Assembly: GCA_914767715.1 (NCBI GenBank)
Contig: OU612074.1
Location: forward strand, 3,799,501-3,863,500
Source: Membranipora membranacea
Lineage: Eukaryota; Bryozoa; Gymnolaemata; Cheilostomatida; Membraniporidae
DNA length: 64,000 bases
Reading direction: 5' to 3'
Under the pieces are notes generated by a model. It was not told where the DNA came from. It saw only the letters and a list, made by a program, of their open reading frames with translations, and did not search any database. Below, one piece after another: positions 24,517-36,187 of the stretch. Each line of letters opens with the position of its first letter. Position 1 is the stretch's first letter. A program made the translations under genes and the position numbers.

Positions 24517-27500
24517 TTAATATTCAAGCTGATAGAGTTGCAGTTTTGGTCGGCTGTCGGTGCATGCTACCATGTCACCCTTAATGGCGAGCTGTCCAAT
24601 AGAAGATTCCTCAGTCTCAACCCGCTCACCTAACTCTACACCTGGAAGAAATTAATAAACAGAGTTGTTCTGTATTTGGGCTTATTCAGTTGCCTTGTTC
24701 AGTAAACCATGCGGCAAAAAAAGCAGTCAAGTAGAGCACTTTCCCACACAACAAACTAAAAGACAGGGGCTAAAGTTTGGGATTTGCCTTAGTGGGTTGA
24801 AAAAATATTTCCTAACCGATGACGCAATCAGAATGGGTCTTGTTTACGGTCATGCCTCACCTAGGATACTAACTTGAGAACTACCGGTCCGATTTCCTTG
24901 ATTTTTCATTCTAATTGAAGCTATTCCTTGTTCAGCAATTTCCAAACCCTCAATTGTCTTTAATTTTATTTTTCTGTATGTGATGGCAATTTATGAAATT
25001 TAAGCCACCGCTGCCCATACAAAACAATAGGAGCTGTCAATAACTGGGAGCATCTGGCTCAGACGCCTCACAACCATTTATCGTATCAAGCCAGGATTGG
25101 CAGCGCAAAGAATTCCCAATAAAATTAATTTGTGATAATTAATCCTAGGAACAAGCCTTGACATGAATTTCAAGTACTAGAGAAGGAAAGTTCTATAATA
25201 ACAGACAGGAATTAGTAAGCCAGCTTGTGAACTGTTGTAAAATGCACCAAAATGACTGGATTTTAGAGACTTATATTACTACACCAAATCTGGTGCAGAA
25301 ATATATCAGGAAAAAAACCATAAATAGTTGGATTTTCCTCTGTATTCATGAGGCATTTATTTCAATTCGATTAGAGATTTTGATATGGAACTTGGGAATA
25401 TACAAAAAGGATATGTTTGTAGGGAGTTCCCATGCAATTGTTCACTCAATATATATTTTATTTGAAGATAGCCTGGCAAAAAGAATATTGAGTTTACAGC
25501 CTGCCTCTGGAAAACTGCATGATGGGCATTCTTATTAGGTAAATTCGCGCCCTTGGTATCTATATTATATAATCATTAATCATAATCATTTTCATTGGGA
25601 AATCCAACTGAATCCAACATGAATTCAAGTTGTCTCCCTATTACCAATGAGGATATAATTCTAAGTTTCATTTGGCTGATATAGACAAACCGTATACCTA
25701 ATCATAAAATCTATTCAGTTGGATTTCCCCATGAAAATGATTATAATTAATGATTATGTAATATAGATACCAAGGGCGCGAATTTACCTATTATACCCCT
25801 TCTCCAACACGAAAATTTTATTTGGTTCAAAATAAATGCGTAGTGCCCTCACCAAGGCTTTGGAGGATGCCCCTAGCAGGAAAAATATTGCGGTCTCAGT
25901 ACTGTGTTCACATATTTATACTTCTCGTTTTGTAAAGCAAAGGGGCAATTTAGTCAAAAATTTGACTAGTTTAGGAGTAAGATAATTCAAAATTTCCGAC
26001 TGGCACATCATTTTTTTTCATCAATACTGGTCAGCACTGGGCCAGTGAGGGCACTAGGGTAATCACATTTCTCCACCTTGGACAGCAATTGACACAGCTC
26101 ACTTTCTTTATAGCATTGTCAACACTTATGGTTTAGCTATCAGTATGTGAATTTGAATGCCGATTTTTTCAAGTCAAATCAAGCATTGAACATTATTGTT
26201 GTTATGGCTGGATGATATAAGGGTAGTCTTTATGTATTAACTGCATTTTTTGCTCCAAGAACTTGCAATGTCTTTCAATATGGACGTTAGTGACAATAGG
26301 TTTTGACATGTTGCTGAAATCCAGTGACGCATCATGATGTCACGTCATGGCGTAACGTCACGTCATGGCGTAACGTCGCCAAACTTTGGGTTTAGACTTT
26401 TTTGATCATGTGGATTGAGAAATCCCCAAAAAAAATTTGGCGAGGCATGACCTTAAGGTAATTTACTAAAGTATGGCAACACAAGTATGGCAGCGCACGA
26501 TCATATCTTATACGCTTTGGTTAATTCTAGAAGGAGTCTCACTTTTGGGATAGGATTATGATGTTATACATGGTTCAATAAGTTACCTGTTTCTGGGTCA
26601 AGCATGACTAGGCAAGCTTTGTATCCGTTGCTTTTAGATTGATAGATCATTCCAGCCGGGTCGGTAGCTGTGACTGAACTTCCTCGTTTGACTCTCCAGC
26701 GTTTTATGGGTTGTCCGCTCGAAAGGTCATACTTGGCCATGTAGTACTGTTCTTGAATGATTACAGCACTTCCTGGCTGTGCCCAAATGCCGTATGGATG
26801 GTTAGGGAGCGCAATTGTTCTCTGTGGCTTTTCACCGTCAAGAGCAACCATGAGAAGCCCTTGAGTGTAGCTTGTCTTCTCTATGATCACTAGATAATCC
26901 TTTACTATGCCGAGTTGTGGTAGATTTCTGATTGGTGCTTCGCTTCGGAATCTGCATATTTCTTTAGCGTTGCTGAGGTTGTAGCTGAAAACATTGCATG
27001 TTGTGATACCTCCAGAAAATCGGGCCACAAAGACCTTATCACAGGACTGAGTGACAGAGACAACGTGCTGAGCAGAGACAGAAAATTTGATGTGCTTGTG
27101 ATGGATTCCGGTGATTTTTACTTGCCCACTAGCACTGTCATAGAACAGTAAGTCCCCTCTGTCAGTGATGCTCAGATGTGTTGGAGTTATGGACCCAGCA
27201 TTGAGCTTGATGAGCCCTTTTGGGGTTGATGGCCTCAGGTCGATTGCAATGTCATGTATGAAGCCTGAAAAACATAATCAAGGATGTGAGTAAAAATACG
27301 ATCGAAGCTGAGGTTGCAGAAAGCAAAATTTTCGATTGGGTGTAAGACCAACTCAATAGATGAGCACATTTCAAGGTTAAACCAATGTTTAATCAAAAGT
27401 GAAAAATCTGAATTTTAAACAAACTACAGTTGTAACATGATGTATCTTTGTCAGAATTCCTGTTTTACCTGTAGGCGCAGCTACCATCTTGCGAAGAATA

Positions 27501-30047
27501 TCACATTCCCCTATCACTAGCTTCAACGCTTGCTCAATCTTCTTCTTGTTGGTCTTGTTATCTCTTATAACCTCTGTTATGTGTTTCTCTCTGATTAACA
27601 TTCCCAGTTCGTTCTGTAAATCATTGAGCTGGCTCTCCTTCTGTTGTAACTCATCGACATAAGTGGTAACTTGGTCATCCATGAGCTTTGGAAAGTCCTG
27701 AATCAGAGCTTTCTGGTCTCCTGCTCGGCGGGTTATCTCTGCAATCTGTTGTCATAGACATAAGTTGTGTCAGTTAAACAGGAAACAACAATTAATTAAT
27801 TGTAATTAAAGATTGAGGAGACCATGAGGTTTTTAGTTGAAGTCTTTGCTTGTCATAAACAAAAACGAATGTTGGCATTAACATCTAAATCAGGTATGGC
27901 CTCAACACTTTGATAGTATTGTCGTACCTTGTAAAATCAGTTCAGGCATTAAAGTCATCCCCATCCATAGTCAATCAATAAGTATTTGCAAACAGCAGAT
28001 TTAAAAAAAGCAAGACAGCAACATCAATGGAAGGCTCTGGCCATTCTTAGGAATTATACATCAGCCTGCAACCAGGTGTGACTGTCAGATGGGACATGCT
28101 GGTAATGTCACCAGTTTAAATCCTCCAAGCATTTACCATGGCAATGATCTTAAAATTTGGATAAAGACTTTAGAATAGGTTGTTAAACACGCTTTCTATG
28201 AAATATCTCAGCTACACTACACACCTGTTGTGCTGCTACCTGGCCGACCATCTGAATTTTTGCCTCTTCATCGTATGTGACAACCAGGTCATCAAACTTG
28301 TACCACACCTCTTTTGATCTGGCTGAGAACTCAGTGTGCATCCTCGAGATCTTTTGTATGGAGTCTTGATATTCCTTTTTGATTTTCCGCTCTATTTTTG
28401 ACAATGACTTTGGCACACATTGTCCTGTTAGCAATCAAATATAACAATTTTATAGCGGGTTATCCCTGTGTGAGGATAGAAAGACCTTGAATATACATGC
28501 TACATGCTAACGTGCTGGCAGCACTTAGGGACACTTCCAATCATAAGGACTAGCCACTGAATCATTATTATTGGCTGTCAATGCCACATTTTGTGTTCCT
28601 TGTTACCCCTGTATGACAAATAGCAGGCTACATTTTCCCTTTATTGCCGGTTAATCTGCAGACTGCAGTCGCTTGTATTTTGGTCTTCCCATTTGCGAAT
28701 ACAAGTAATGAGGCCTAGCTTTGGTCAGAGGTGGTGTTGCAAGTTGGAGTTGTTTTGGTTGTTAAGAAAATTAACTAATAGACAGAAACAACAACGAAGC
28801 GTACAGCATTGTCAGTCATAATGACGAAACTGTCACCATATCCACCAGTTTAGTTTTGTTGCAATGTGGGCTATAAATTGACAAAGCTTACCTCCCTGAT
28901 TGCATCGGGGTGTGAGATCGCACTCTCGGCAGTAAATCTTGTCACATTTCTCACATGCCAGTATAAGTTTGAATCCATGAGCTAGACACTTAGGGTCCTT
29001 ATACTTCGCTGGGTCATTTCTGTACTCATCATAAGGAATATATCTGTGACTATCATACCATTCATCATGTGCCTGTCATCATAAACAAATACATCGATAA
29101 ACTTAAAGTTTTGAATCGCCAGGATTGGGCCTCGAGTTTTCTCAAATTATATTTGTAGATGATAGGACCAGTCCTTCCTAAGATCAGAAGCAGGGCTCTT
29201 CCACACAGCAAGCATATATCATTATTATGTGCCTTAGTAATTTGCACAATATATTCCTAACACATAGGGGCTGCCAACTTAGAAGGATCTTGTTTTTAAG
29301 GCAATTAAGTCTGACAGATGGTTGATCCAAAAAAACCTTATTGCCACACCTCAATTTAGATGATCTGAAAAATCAAGCATACAATTTTCTTATGACAGCC
29401 ACTTACATGTTTGTGTTTCTCACATAGCTCTGATTTACAAGTTCCACAGTAGCACACAGCGTTCCCTGAACACTGCGATTTGGAGCAAGGCAAAGGGTCC
29501 CACACCAGTTCAATCTCATCGACCCCCTCGAGCTCGGCACTCTGTCCTTTTTCCTCTTCTTTCTCCCGGTGATTGTACTCTGAAAGTGAGTCTAGGCTTA
29601 TATCATTGTGCGACTTGCTACAAGTAAAACAATTGTCAAATTGCAGACTCAGAAGTGGGACTAAGAAGGTAAATAGTCGTAATTGTATATTGGCTTGCTA
29701 GTATTATGATCTTCTGTCGTCGGGGGCCGTTGGGCGGCTGGGCGGTGGCAAAAACTGGGGGCTCAGACTAATAACCCCCAATTCTGTCAGCCTTGTGTTC
29801 ATCTCAGGAGAAGCATGAAAAGTTACGATTTCACATCCTCTAGATCACTTTAGCTTTCTACCTACCTAGGCACAATATCAGAAACCATTTACCTGCATGT
29901 TAGGCAGACGACCGCTACACCTTTTCTTACATCGTTCTTGATGCATTGGAAACAGAAGACATGTCCACAGGGCAGCTCCCGGGGATCTTTCATAGTTCCA
30001 ATGGGATCACAACAATAGCTACATTCATAGTCTTCGGGTAAGCTCAT
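24517..30047 (-). CDS. TRIM-like RING / B-box / coiled-coil / beta-propeller protein, paralogue C
   Basis: Seven coding exons, in transcription order: 30047-29893, 29617-29407, 29072-28892, 28424-28225, 27745-27469, 27264-26587 and 24641-24517. They total 1827 nt and encode 608 residues, with exon phases identical to A and B. The RING begins MSLPEDYECSYCCDPIG and has CGHVFC. The acidic linker, both zinc clusters, the coiled coil and the propeller follow in the same order. It is diverged from A and B along its whole length, introns included, so it is an older duplicate not joined to a JmjC copy. Intron 6 is long (about 1.9 kb) and carries a hairpin MITE. Probable E3 ubiquitin ligase with a ligand-binding propeller. 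Confidence 0.88.
25538..25788. mobile_element. 251 bp hairpin MITE with TATTA target duplication
   Basis: Inverted arms of about 75-85 bp start GGTAAATTCGCGCCCTTGG and end with its complement, CCAAGGGCGCGAATTTACC. Perfect 5 bp direct repeats TATTA flank it (25533-25537 and 25789-25793). It lies inside intron 6 of TRIM C. No other copy was seen in this window. Confidence 0.8.
26338..26376. repeat. CpG-containing tandem repeat with CRE-like words
   Basis: The 18 bp unit GTCACGTCATGGCGTAAC occurs twice in tandem, preceded by a related GTGACGCATCATGAT. It stands out in an AT-rich intron and resembles CREB/ATF half-sites, but no function can be assigned. Confidence 0.5.
28000..28175 (+). mobile_element. 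Old tRNA-derived SINE relic
   Basis: A B-box-like CCAGTTTAAATCC (a CpG-decayed form of GGTTCGAATCC) is followed by a tail containing TTTGGATAAAGAC. That tail word is typical of LINE-mobilised SINE 3' ends. It lies in TRIM C intron 4. The A-box is not clear. Confidence 0.3.
29716..29790 (+). repeat. G-rich dispersed repeat, copy 1
   Basis: The segment GGGGGCCGTTGGGCGG...GGCAAAAACTGGGGGCTCAGACTAAT recurs at 43851-43905 (reverse) and 46520-46585 (forward). It lies in intron 1 of TRIM C. Confidence 0.6.
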
Positions 30048-30417
30048 ATTCAGTTTGATCATTAACCTGTCTGTAAATGGTAGAATGAGAGCATCTAGAC
30101 AATACAGACAGTTTCAGAACTCTAATGCCTTCATTGATGGTCGGCTCATATGTCTGCAACTTAACATCTCAATTTTCGGTCAAAAACTCATTACAAATAC
30201 AACAGTTTTCAACTCCATTGACCAACTTAGTGATACAGACATACCTATATGCTGACACAATAGTTCACCGTTGGCCTATATCCGATGAGCTTCTCTTTTC
30301 CGCTGCACTTTTAATGTAGAGTTCTACAGCTTACTTGGTTGATGAAAGGCACCAGTGTAATGATAAAGTTTTCACAAGGGACTGTGATAGCTTATCAGGT
30401 CACAAGACACAGTAGTG

Positions 30418-30428
30418 GGGGAGTCCCC
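30418..30428. promoter_or_regulatory. kappaB-like site 1 of TRIM C
   Basis: GGGGAGTCCCC, identical to TRIM A site 1, about 370 bp upstream of the ATG and followed by TTTCTGAG (A: TTCTGAG). The surrounding sequence is otherwise much diverged. Confidence 0.6.
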
Positions 30429-30548
30429 TTTCTGAGTTAAGTTAAGCCATATTAATACATAGCTCTTTGTTTCAGAAAGTGTACCGATGACTTTGTCCTT
30501 ACCCTCTTTTATGATCATTGGCTGACCTCAATAATGCCTTTGCTAATT

Positions 30549-30558
30549 GGGAAATCCC
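30549..30558. promoter_or_regulatory. kappaB-like site 2 of TRIM C
   Basis: GGGAAATCCC, a full match to GGGRNWYYCC, about 130 bp upstream of site 1. It is at the position equivalent to GGGAATTCCCC in TRIM A and B. Confidence 0.55.
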
Positions 30559-31743
30559 TGCTTGGTGAAAAAATACCCCTTGACAAAAAATCCAGTGATA
30601 TTATCATTACGTTGGTAGTTTGGATTGACATTCAAAAATAAATTATCCAGAGTAGGAACAATATACATTGTATCAATCACTATGTACTTTGGAGCTCCCT
30701 TGACAAAACTGTCTGAAAGCCCACAAATAATCACAAATTTGAACAATTAATTTTTGCTCTCAAAACCAGCCGAACAATGTTCGAACTCTTGAAGTAATCA
30801 TTTTCATTACCCTGTTATAACATTTAAAAACTCTTCACTGTAAAGCCTCAAAATTATGGTTCTTTTTCGGCTATCTAATTTTGTGATGTGCTCTGATGTT
30901 GTTCATATATTGATGATTGTTATTTCAAGGACACGTTTCTGAGAATTGATGGAAAGGCGAAGGAACTACAACCAAAGTGAGTTTTGTAACTTCAATCTAT
31001 CTGTCTGACAAACTAACAAAACAGAATAATATGATAATATTGGCCCTATTGTTTGTTACTGACCTAGACGTTAGGAGGTAGATGTGATGGTAGTTGCATG
31101 CTCAGATCATATTTTGTAGAAAAAATGAGAGCCGAATTGTAAATTAGAGTAGATTTAGTTTAGATTTTGGATGTTTCAATTGTAGGCCTATCAGCAAATA
31201 ATCCAGTAGTGTGAGATAATAGCAGAACTATATTTTATTTTTGGTATTAGTACAAAATAACGGCTGATATTATAATAATAATAATAGATTAGCCTGAAAA
31301 GGGAAGAAACAACTTTGTCGCCTGACATAGAACAGGCAAGTTTAATGAATCTGATTGGTTAGTACCTCTCGCAAGTAGTTTATGACTTATAGAAAAAACA
31401 TGTGTGGAATGATCATGCATCGATAACTGCAAATTACTGACTTTACATGAAGCCTGAAAACTGAAGCCTTATATGGAAATCTCTTATTATATATAATATT
31501 ATATTATATATATATTATATTATATATGATAAGTTGTAAGTCTTTGGAGAGCAAAGAATGGCACATATATGGAGAAAAGCGTCATAAAACACATTGACAA
31601 CTGCAATCAGCTCTCTGGTTCTTTTCAAGCATTTTTAGACCGTGAGTCGTAATATTATACCAGGGTAGTGTGGCTGTATGCTTTATAAACATCAGGATTT
31701 GCTTTTTAATGTGTAGCTTTATATAGGTGAAAACCCCCATCAC

Positions 31744-34700
31744 TTACTGCATAATAACAAACAGTGAAAAGGGGAGAATGAGGCCGAGCATAGCCTTAAG
31801 TCCATTACCGGAGTTATCTCTGAATTTGGGTGGTTGTAGAAGAGTACATGTTCTCTGTCTATACTCTGAGTCAGAGCCAGGTGTAACACACACAGAGTAC
31901 TCGTTACCATACTCAATCTGTCTACTGTACATCTTAGTGACATCGCTCTCACTCACTACCCTAGTTACAGTGAGCTCTGTGTCATTCTGTAGGTTCTCGT
32001 ACTTGACTAAGTCTATTTTGTGGGCGTTCTCATTAGCCAAGGTTATCTTCACTGTGAATTGCTCTGTTGGTGCTGAGTCTACACGCTCGTAAGTTACGGG
32101 GTATGACACATTGAGACAGGTTGAGGAGCTCTTACAGCTTGGTTGGGAGGACACCGAGGCTAAGTCAGCTGATCCGGAGAAGCTATAACATGATGTGGAG
32201 AATGAGGAGCAGCCGCAGAGTATTGGGTTACCATCCAGAGTCACTGGACTCATCTTATCGCTGAAAAAAAAAAGAAAATATGAAATATTTGATATAAAAT
32301 ACTTTAACATAATATGGGTTTAGAATTAAAGCCAGAGGTGAATGATATAAGCTGTAATATCCCATGATATTCATATATATGACAACTCAAAGAATACCTG
32401 ACTTCTTTTTCACGTCATTATTATCAGCAGAGATGTGAAGAAAATCAGCATATTTTGGAGTTGTCTTATCTTGAAAGGAAAAACCATGAAAAAAGCTGCA
32501 TTGTCATGTACCCTGTATATAGCCTTGTCATGTACCCTGTATATAGCCTTGTCATGTACCCTGTATATAGCCTTGTCATGCAGCTAATTTTTTGGTATTC
32601 ATGTGACAAGGCTACCCTGTATAACCTTACACAAAAGAGTATTACTTTTAGTCTTAGTGAGCACACTGATATTGAGGGTACACATTTATGTCCGAGTCGA
32701 TTAAGTGTGAGTACATAACAATGTTCCTGCCCCTAATAAATAAATCTGATGTCAGGTCACTAAATTCCCTGTGATGGTGCTCATGCAAAGTAAACTAATT
32801 CACGCTCTATTGATAAGAGATGTACATGTAATAGTATACCACCTCATCAGTGTGCTCACTAGGTGGGGTTGTTTGTGACCGGTGGATCCTCAGAATATGA
32901 TTACTCAAGAATAAGCTGTGAATCTAGTTTAAGTGCTCAGACGCTGCCCGGGTTGATGGTAGAAGCATTTCATAATCAACCACATTCCGACATTCCCACA
33001 TCGAAAAATTGATGGTAATGTGGTTGAATTGTAATGCCGTCGACCCGGCCAATGTTTGAGCACTACAAGAGACTATGGATAAATTGTCTATAGTTTCTGG
33101 TTGGTACTATACTGTGAATCTAAAAATTGACTCATCATTGATGTCTCCAGAGTTCCCAGCATGAAGCGTAGAGTCAGATATACCATCTAATATTTGATGA
33201 TGGACATTCCCTCATTTTCACATATTCTCAATGTTAGTATTGCCTAACCAATATGTTGATATGATTGGTTGTTAGGCGGGTTGTCCCAACTACCAGCCAA
33301 TCAGAGCCAACACATTGGCTAGTATTACCCTAATACAACTCAGGTACTGAGTCTAACCTACCTAATCCAGCAGTCATCTACAGATCCGATGGCATTGAAC
33401 CCGAGATTAACAGATACGTCCCTTGTGGAGTCCTTCAGACAGCTGAGAGGAAGTTTGGAGATCATGTTGTACTGTAGATGGAGGGTACTGAGGGCGGTGA
33501 AAGCTGTGCCACATACTGCATCCATTGCTATCAATCTACAGAGTAGATGTGTGAAGGATTAAGTTTAAATTTCGGATGAAAATCAGTGAAGCAATCTGTA
33601 AGAGACTCAGCAAATGTTTAACATAGGTAGGCCTACTAAAAATGCTATTTGCGAAACTATTCTAATTCTTCAACATAGTCTCACAAGTAATTATACCTGT
33701 TAATCTTCATTGACTAAAATTGGGTCCAAATTTCAGCTCTATACCCGGTACTAGGGACCCTCATGTTAAATGTTATGTGTAAGTAAAGGGAGGCTCAGAT
33801 TGACCCAGTGATAGGCTCTATGATAGACCAGCAAGCAATATCTGCTAGAAGCAGGCTTATCTTTTCGTACTTGCTATGATAAGAAAGAACGTATAAACAC
33901 ATGTGCAAATGGTTTCCGCTACTTTTTCCTGGATGGTAAAGTATTATATGCTATTTCAGTGCACATAGAAGGGAGGCAATCTGGATCAAGGTATGATTGG
34001 GCTCAAATTGTGATATTCGACATCACTAAATGAGTTTTGGAGGGATGGGATGCTCCCAGCTCAAAAGCCATTTGTCTATTCAAACTCTGCGCAGGTTGCT
34101 GCAGCGGTAGAAAGTCAGGTAAAAACAGCACAGCGGTGTGCAAGTCACTTACCTGTTGTTACTCAGCTTTAGTGATGTCAGTTTTGGCATCTGACTAAAA
34201 ACTCCCATCTCCAGCTCCCTCAGGCTGTTGTGGCTAAGGTCTAGCTCAGTCATCTCCAAGGAAATGTTACCTGGAAAATGTTATAACATTCAAACTGATA
34301 GAGACAAGGCGAAGCATGTCTCTAACTAGTCTAAGTGTTCAGACGGCTGCAATGCGAGTTAGTGGTATGACATAATAAAACACTCATTTTGTCTGAGCAC
34401 TTAGACTAGTCTCTAACTAACCAGAGACAGATGACTTAAGATGATGAGCGACTTACAGGAGAATGAAGAGTATCCTGGTTTCAGATGCACACAATATTTT
34501 AGTGTTATTGCTCAGACCACAGCCATCCTGAACGCTTTAAGGGCTGGCTGTGGCTCAGACCACCATTCAAAGTTGTAGTACCTGTGATAACATGGTGATA
34601 TGTGGGGCTAGTTGATGGATGGTAATGGACATATATCATAAATTAACTTCTGTTTCGGTTGCTAATATCCCCTGAGATATGGTTAATAAATAGCACCAGC

Positions 34701-36187
34701 ATTCAAATTGGTATAAAAAACATCATAACCATGCTTCATTTAACAGAATCATTCACCAGTCTAAACAGCAATGAATTACGATACACCAATCTTTACGTTA
34801 TAAGTGTGAAGCGGCAGATCTCATAATACCAGAATAGGGGCATTGTAGACTGACTCACCATTGAATGTGTTGGCATCAATTTTAGTGATATAGTTATGTG
34901 ATAGATCCAGTTTAGTCAGATTCATGGGAGACCCACTATCAGTCATGAATGAGTAATCGTCTAAACTTGTTATCCCATTATCACTATAAATAAAAAATAG
35001 TTTAGTTAGGTAGAATATAATGTTTCTGGATTGTCTTAATCATCTGTGATTTATAAATGCCCATTCACATTTATGCATGGGTTTTTGTTGGTTGGAGCTA
35101 GACCAAGTTTGGTCCATATGCCTGCATTCCGAGTCGCTCCCGATCAACTGGTCACGCCGCAGGCAAAGGCGTGACAAGTGGAAGGGAGCAACAGGAATGC
35201 AGGCAATCGGATCAAACTTGTTCTAGTTGGAAACAAACCAATTTAAAATATTTAGGTTCAGTGTGATGTCCATAGCAGTGTTTTGCTTCGCTAAGTCTAA
35301 TGATGAATACAAAGTTCCACATTGGAAACACAGGGTCCAACATCCAATCCAGTCCCAGGCAACAGAGAGTTTGAAAAAATTTCCAAAACCCTGCAGTCAA
35401 CGAGTAAAAGTTTTATATTACAAACTGGAGTTGTGCACTATTTCCTCTGATTTATTTTCCTCAGGATTTTCATATCATGACGACAGGAATACAGGCATAA
35501 AAATAACCAGCATAAAACCGCACCTATTTTTGTTCCTCTGTACTGTGATTCACAAACGCATACCTGAAATCAAGCTGCCATGTCCTTCGGCTGATAACCC
35601 AAAAGGTAAAGCCTGGCATGTAAGGACCGGCCTCCCTGTCAGAGCAGTCTATCACTATATCTCCACTACGGTCAGTAGCTGCAGTACCACACCTGAAAAT
35701 TCAAGGATTCAAACATCTACACAAACATACACTATCCAACGAGAGTCCAATTCAGGAATGACTTCAGGGGCGTCGGTTTAGTCTCAGTTGTACCAATTGT
35801 CCTGAATTTTTTATTGTTGAGACAGCAAAGCACGACAGGTGACAAAAGCGGAGAGGGTGATCCAATCCAATCCCTGATGGCAGGGTAAAATACTACTTGG
35901 AATCTGTCCTGAACCCTACTGATAGTATCATAAGTGAATTATTTGAGGCTTGATAAAACAGGATACAAGGAAATGGTCAACCCTTTTTGTCAGCCAACTT
36001 ACGATTTGTCGTTTTTGTTTCCGTTTCGGCATATATGTGGTACAGGACATTGTCCCCACTTTGTTCCGTCCAATTCATCCTTGACCTCTTCAGAGTACTC
36101 CACTTTCTCACCCTGACCTTGAGCAGTGTTAGGTGCCGAGGCTAGCATTAGCATGATACAGCAGCTTAGCACTGGTAGTGACATCAT
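31744..36187 (-). CDS. Secreted or GPI-anchored leucine-rich-repeat protein
   Basis: Six exons, in transcription order: 36187-36003, 35692-35564, 34983-34859, 34270-34153, 33535-33362 and 32260-31744. They total 1248 nt and encode 415 residues with consistent phases. The first exon starts MMSLPVLSCCIMLMLA, a signal peptide. An N-terminal cap follows (C47, C53, C63, C78). LRRs are seen in LTKLDLSHNYITKIDANTF, MTELDLSHNSLRELEMG and LTSLKLSNNRL, each roughly one exon. A C-terminal cap starts NPILCGC. The protein ends in about 18 hydrophobic residues with no cytoplasmic tail, which suits a GPI anchor better than a transmembrane receptor. Probable role: extracellular recognition or adhesion. I do not recognise an orthologue. 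Confidence 0.85.
32500..32580. repeat. 24 bp minisatellite
   Basis: The unit TGTCATGTACCCTGTATATAGCCT repeats about three times with almost no variation, inside the last intron of the LRR gene. It makes a false repeated peptide (MYPVYSLV) in a plus-strand frame. Confidence 0.85.
32925..33072. repeat. Hairpin MITE (CTAGTYTAAGYGCTC family)
   Basis: The left end is CTAGTTTAAGTGCTCAGAC. The centre is GGTAGAAGCATTTCATAATC, as in the 2137 element. The right arm is partly complementary (AATGTGGTTGAATTGTAATG) and the right end contains GAGCACTACAAG. It lies in an intron of the LRR gene. Confidence 0.65.
33241..33325. repeat. Hairpin related to the 9553 insertion
   Basis: Inverted motifs around CCAATATGTTGATATGATTGG and CCAATCAGAGCCAACACATT. 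The right-hand motif is shared with the 205 bp insertion in TRIM A. Confidence 0.55.
34327..34408. mobile_element. 82 bp MITE with 9 bp target duplication
   Basis: Ends TAGTCTAAGTGTTCAGAC and GTCTGAGCACTTAGACTA are inverted repeats. Perfect direct repeats GTCTCTAAC flank the element (34318-34326 and 34409-34417). It shares its ends with the larger hairpins at 32925 and 2137. Confidence 0.8.
34520..34552. mobile_element. 33 bp micro-insertion with 10 bp direct repeats
   Basis: A short hairpin with CAGCCATCC at one end and GGCTGGCTGTG at the other lies between perfect GCTCAGACCA repeats (34510-34519 and 34553-34562). A closely similar core (reverse orientation) occurs at about 36666-36697. Confidence 0.6.
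35099..35225. mobile_element. Palindromic MITE (TAGACCAAG / TAGAACAAG ends), copy 1
   Basis: A 127 bp near-palindrome: TAGACCAAGTTTGGTCC at the left and GGATCAAACTTGTTCTA at the right, with CCTGCATTCC inside both arms. The flanking octamers GTTGGAGC and GTTGGAAA agree at 6 of 8 bases. It lies in an LRR-gene intron. Confidence 0.75.

Larger units (their letters stand above)
30048..31743. other. Upstream region of TRIM C, no gene
   Basis: Holds the two kappaB-like sites of TRIM C. A tiny open segment on + at 30930-30977, between an acceptor-like tttcaag and a donor-like GTGAGT, could be an exon but has no support. An AT-only tract (TATAT/ATATT) lies at 31485-31530. No other gene is visible. 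Confidence 0.5.

Noticed and set aside
32500-32580. CRISPR-like array
   Set aside because: Units are in direct tandem without unique spacers; eukaryotic minisatellite.
32455-32718. Frame with three MYPVYSLV repeats
   Set aside because: Produced by the 24 bp minisatellite inside an intron.
35227-35781. 184-codon plus-strand open frame
   Set aside because: Antisense to the second exon of the LRR gene; no domain.
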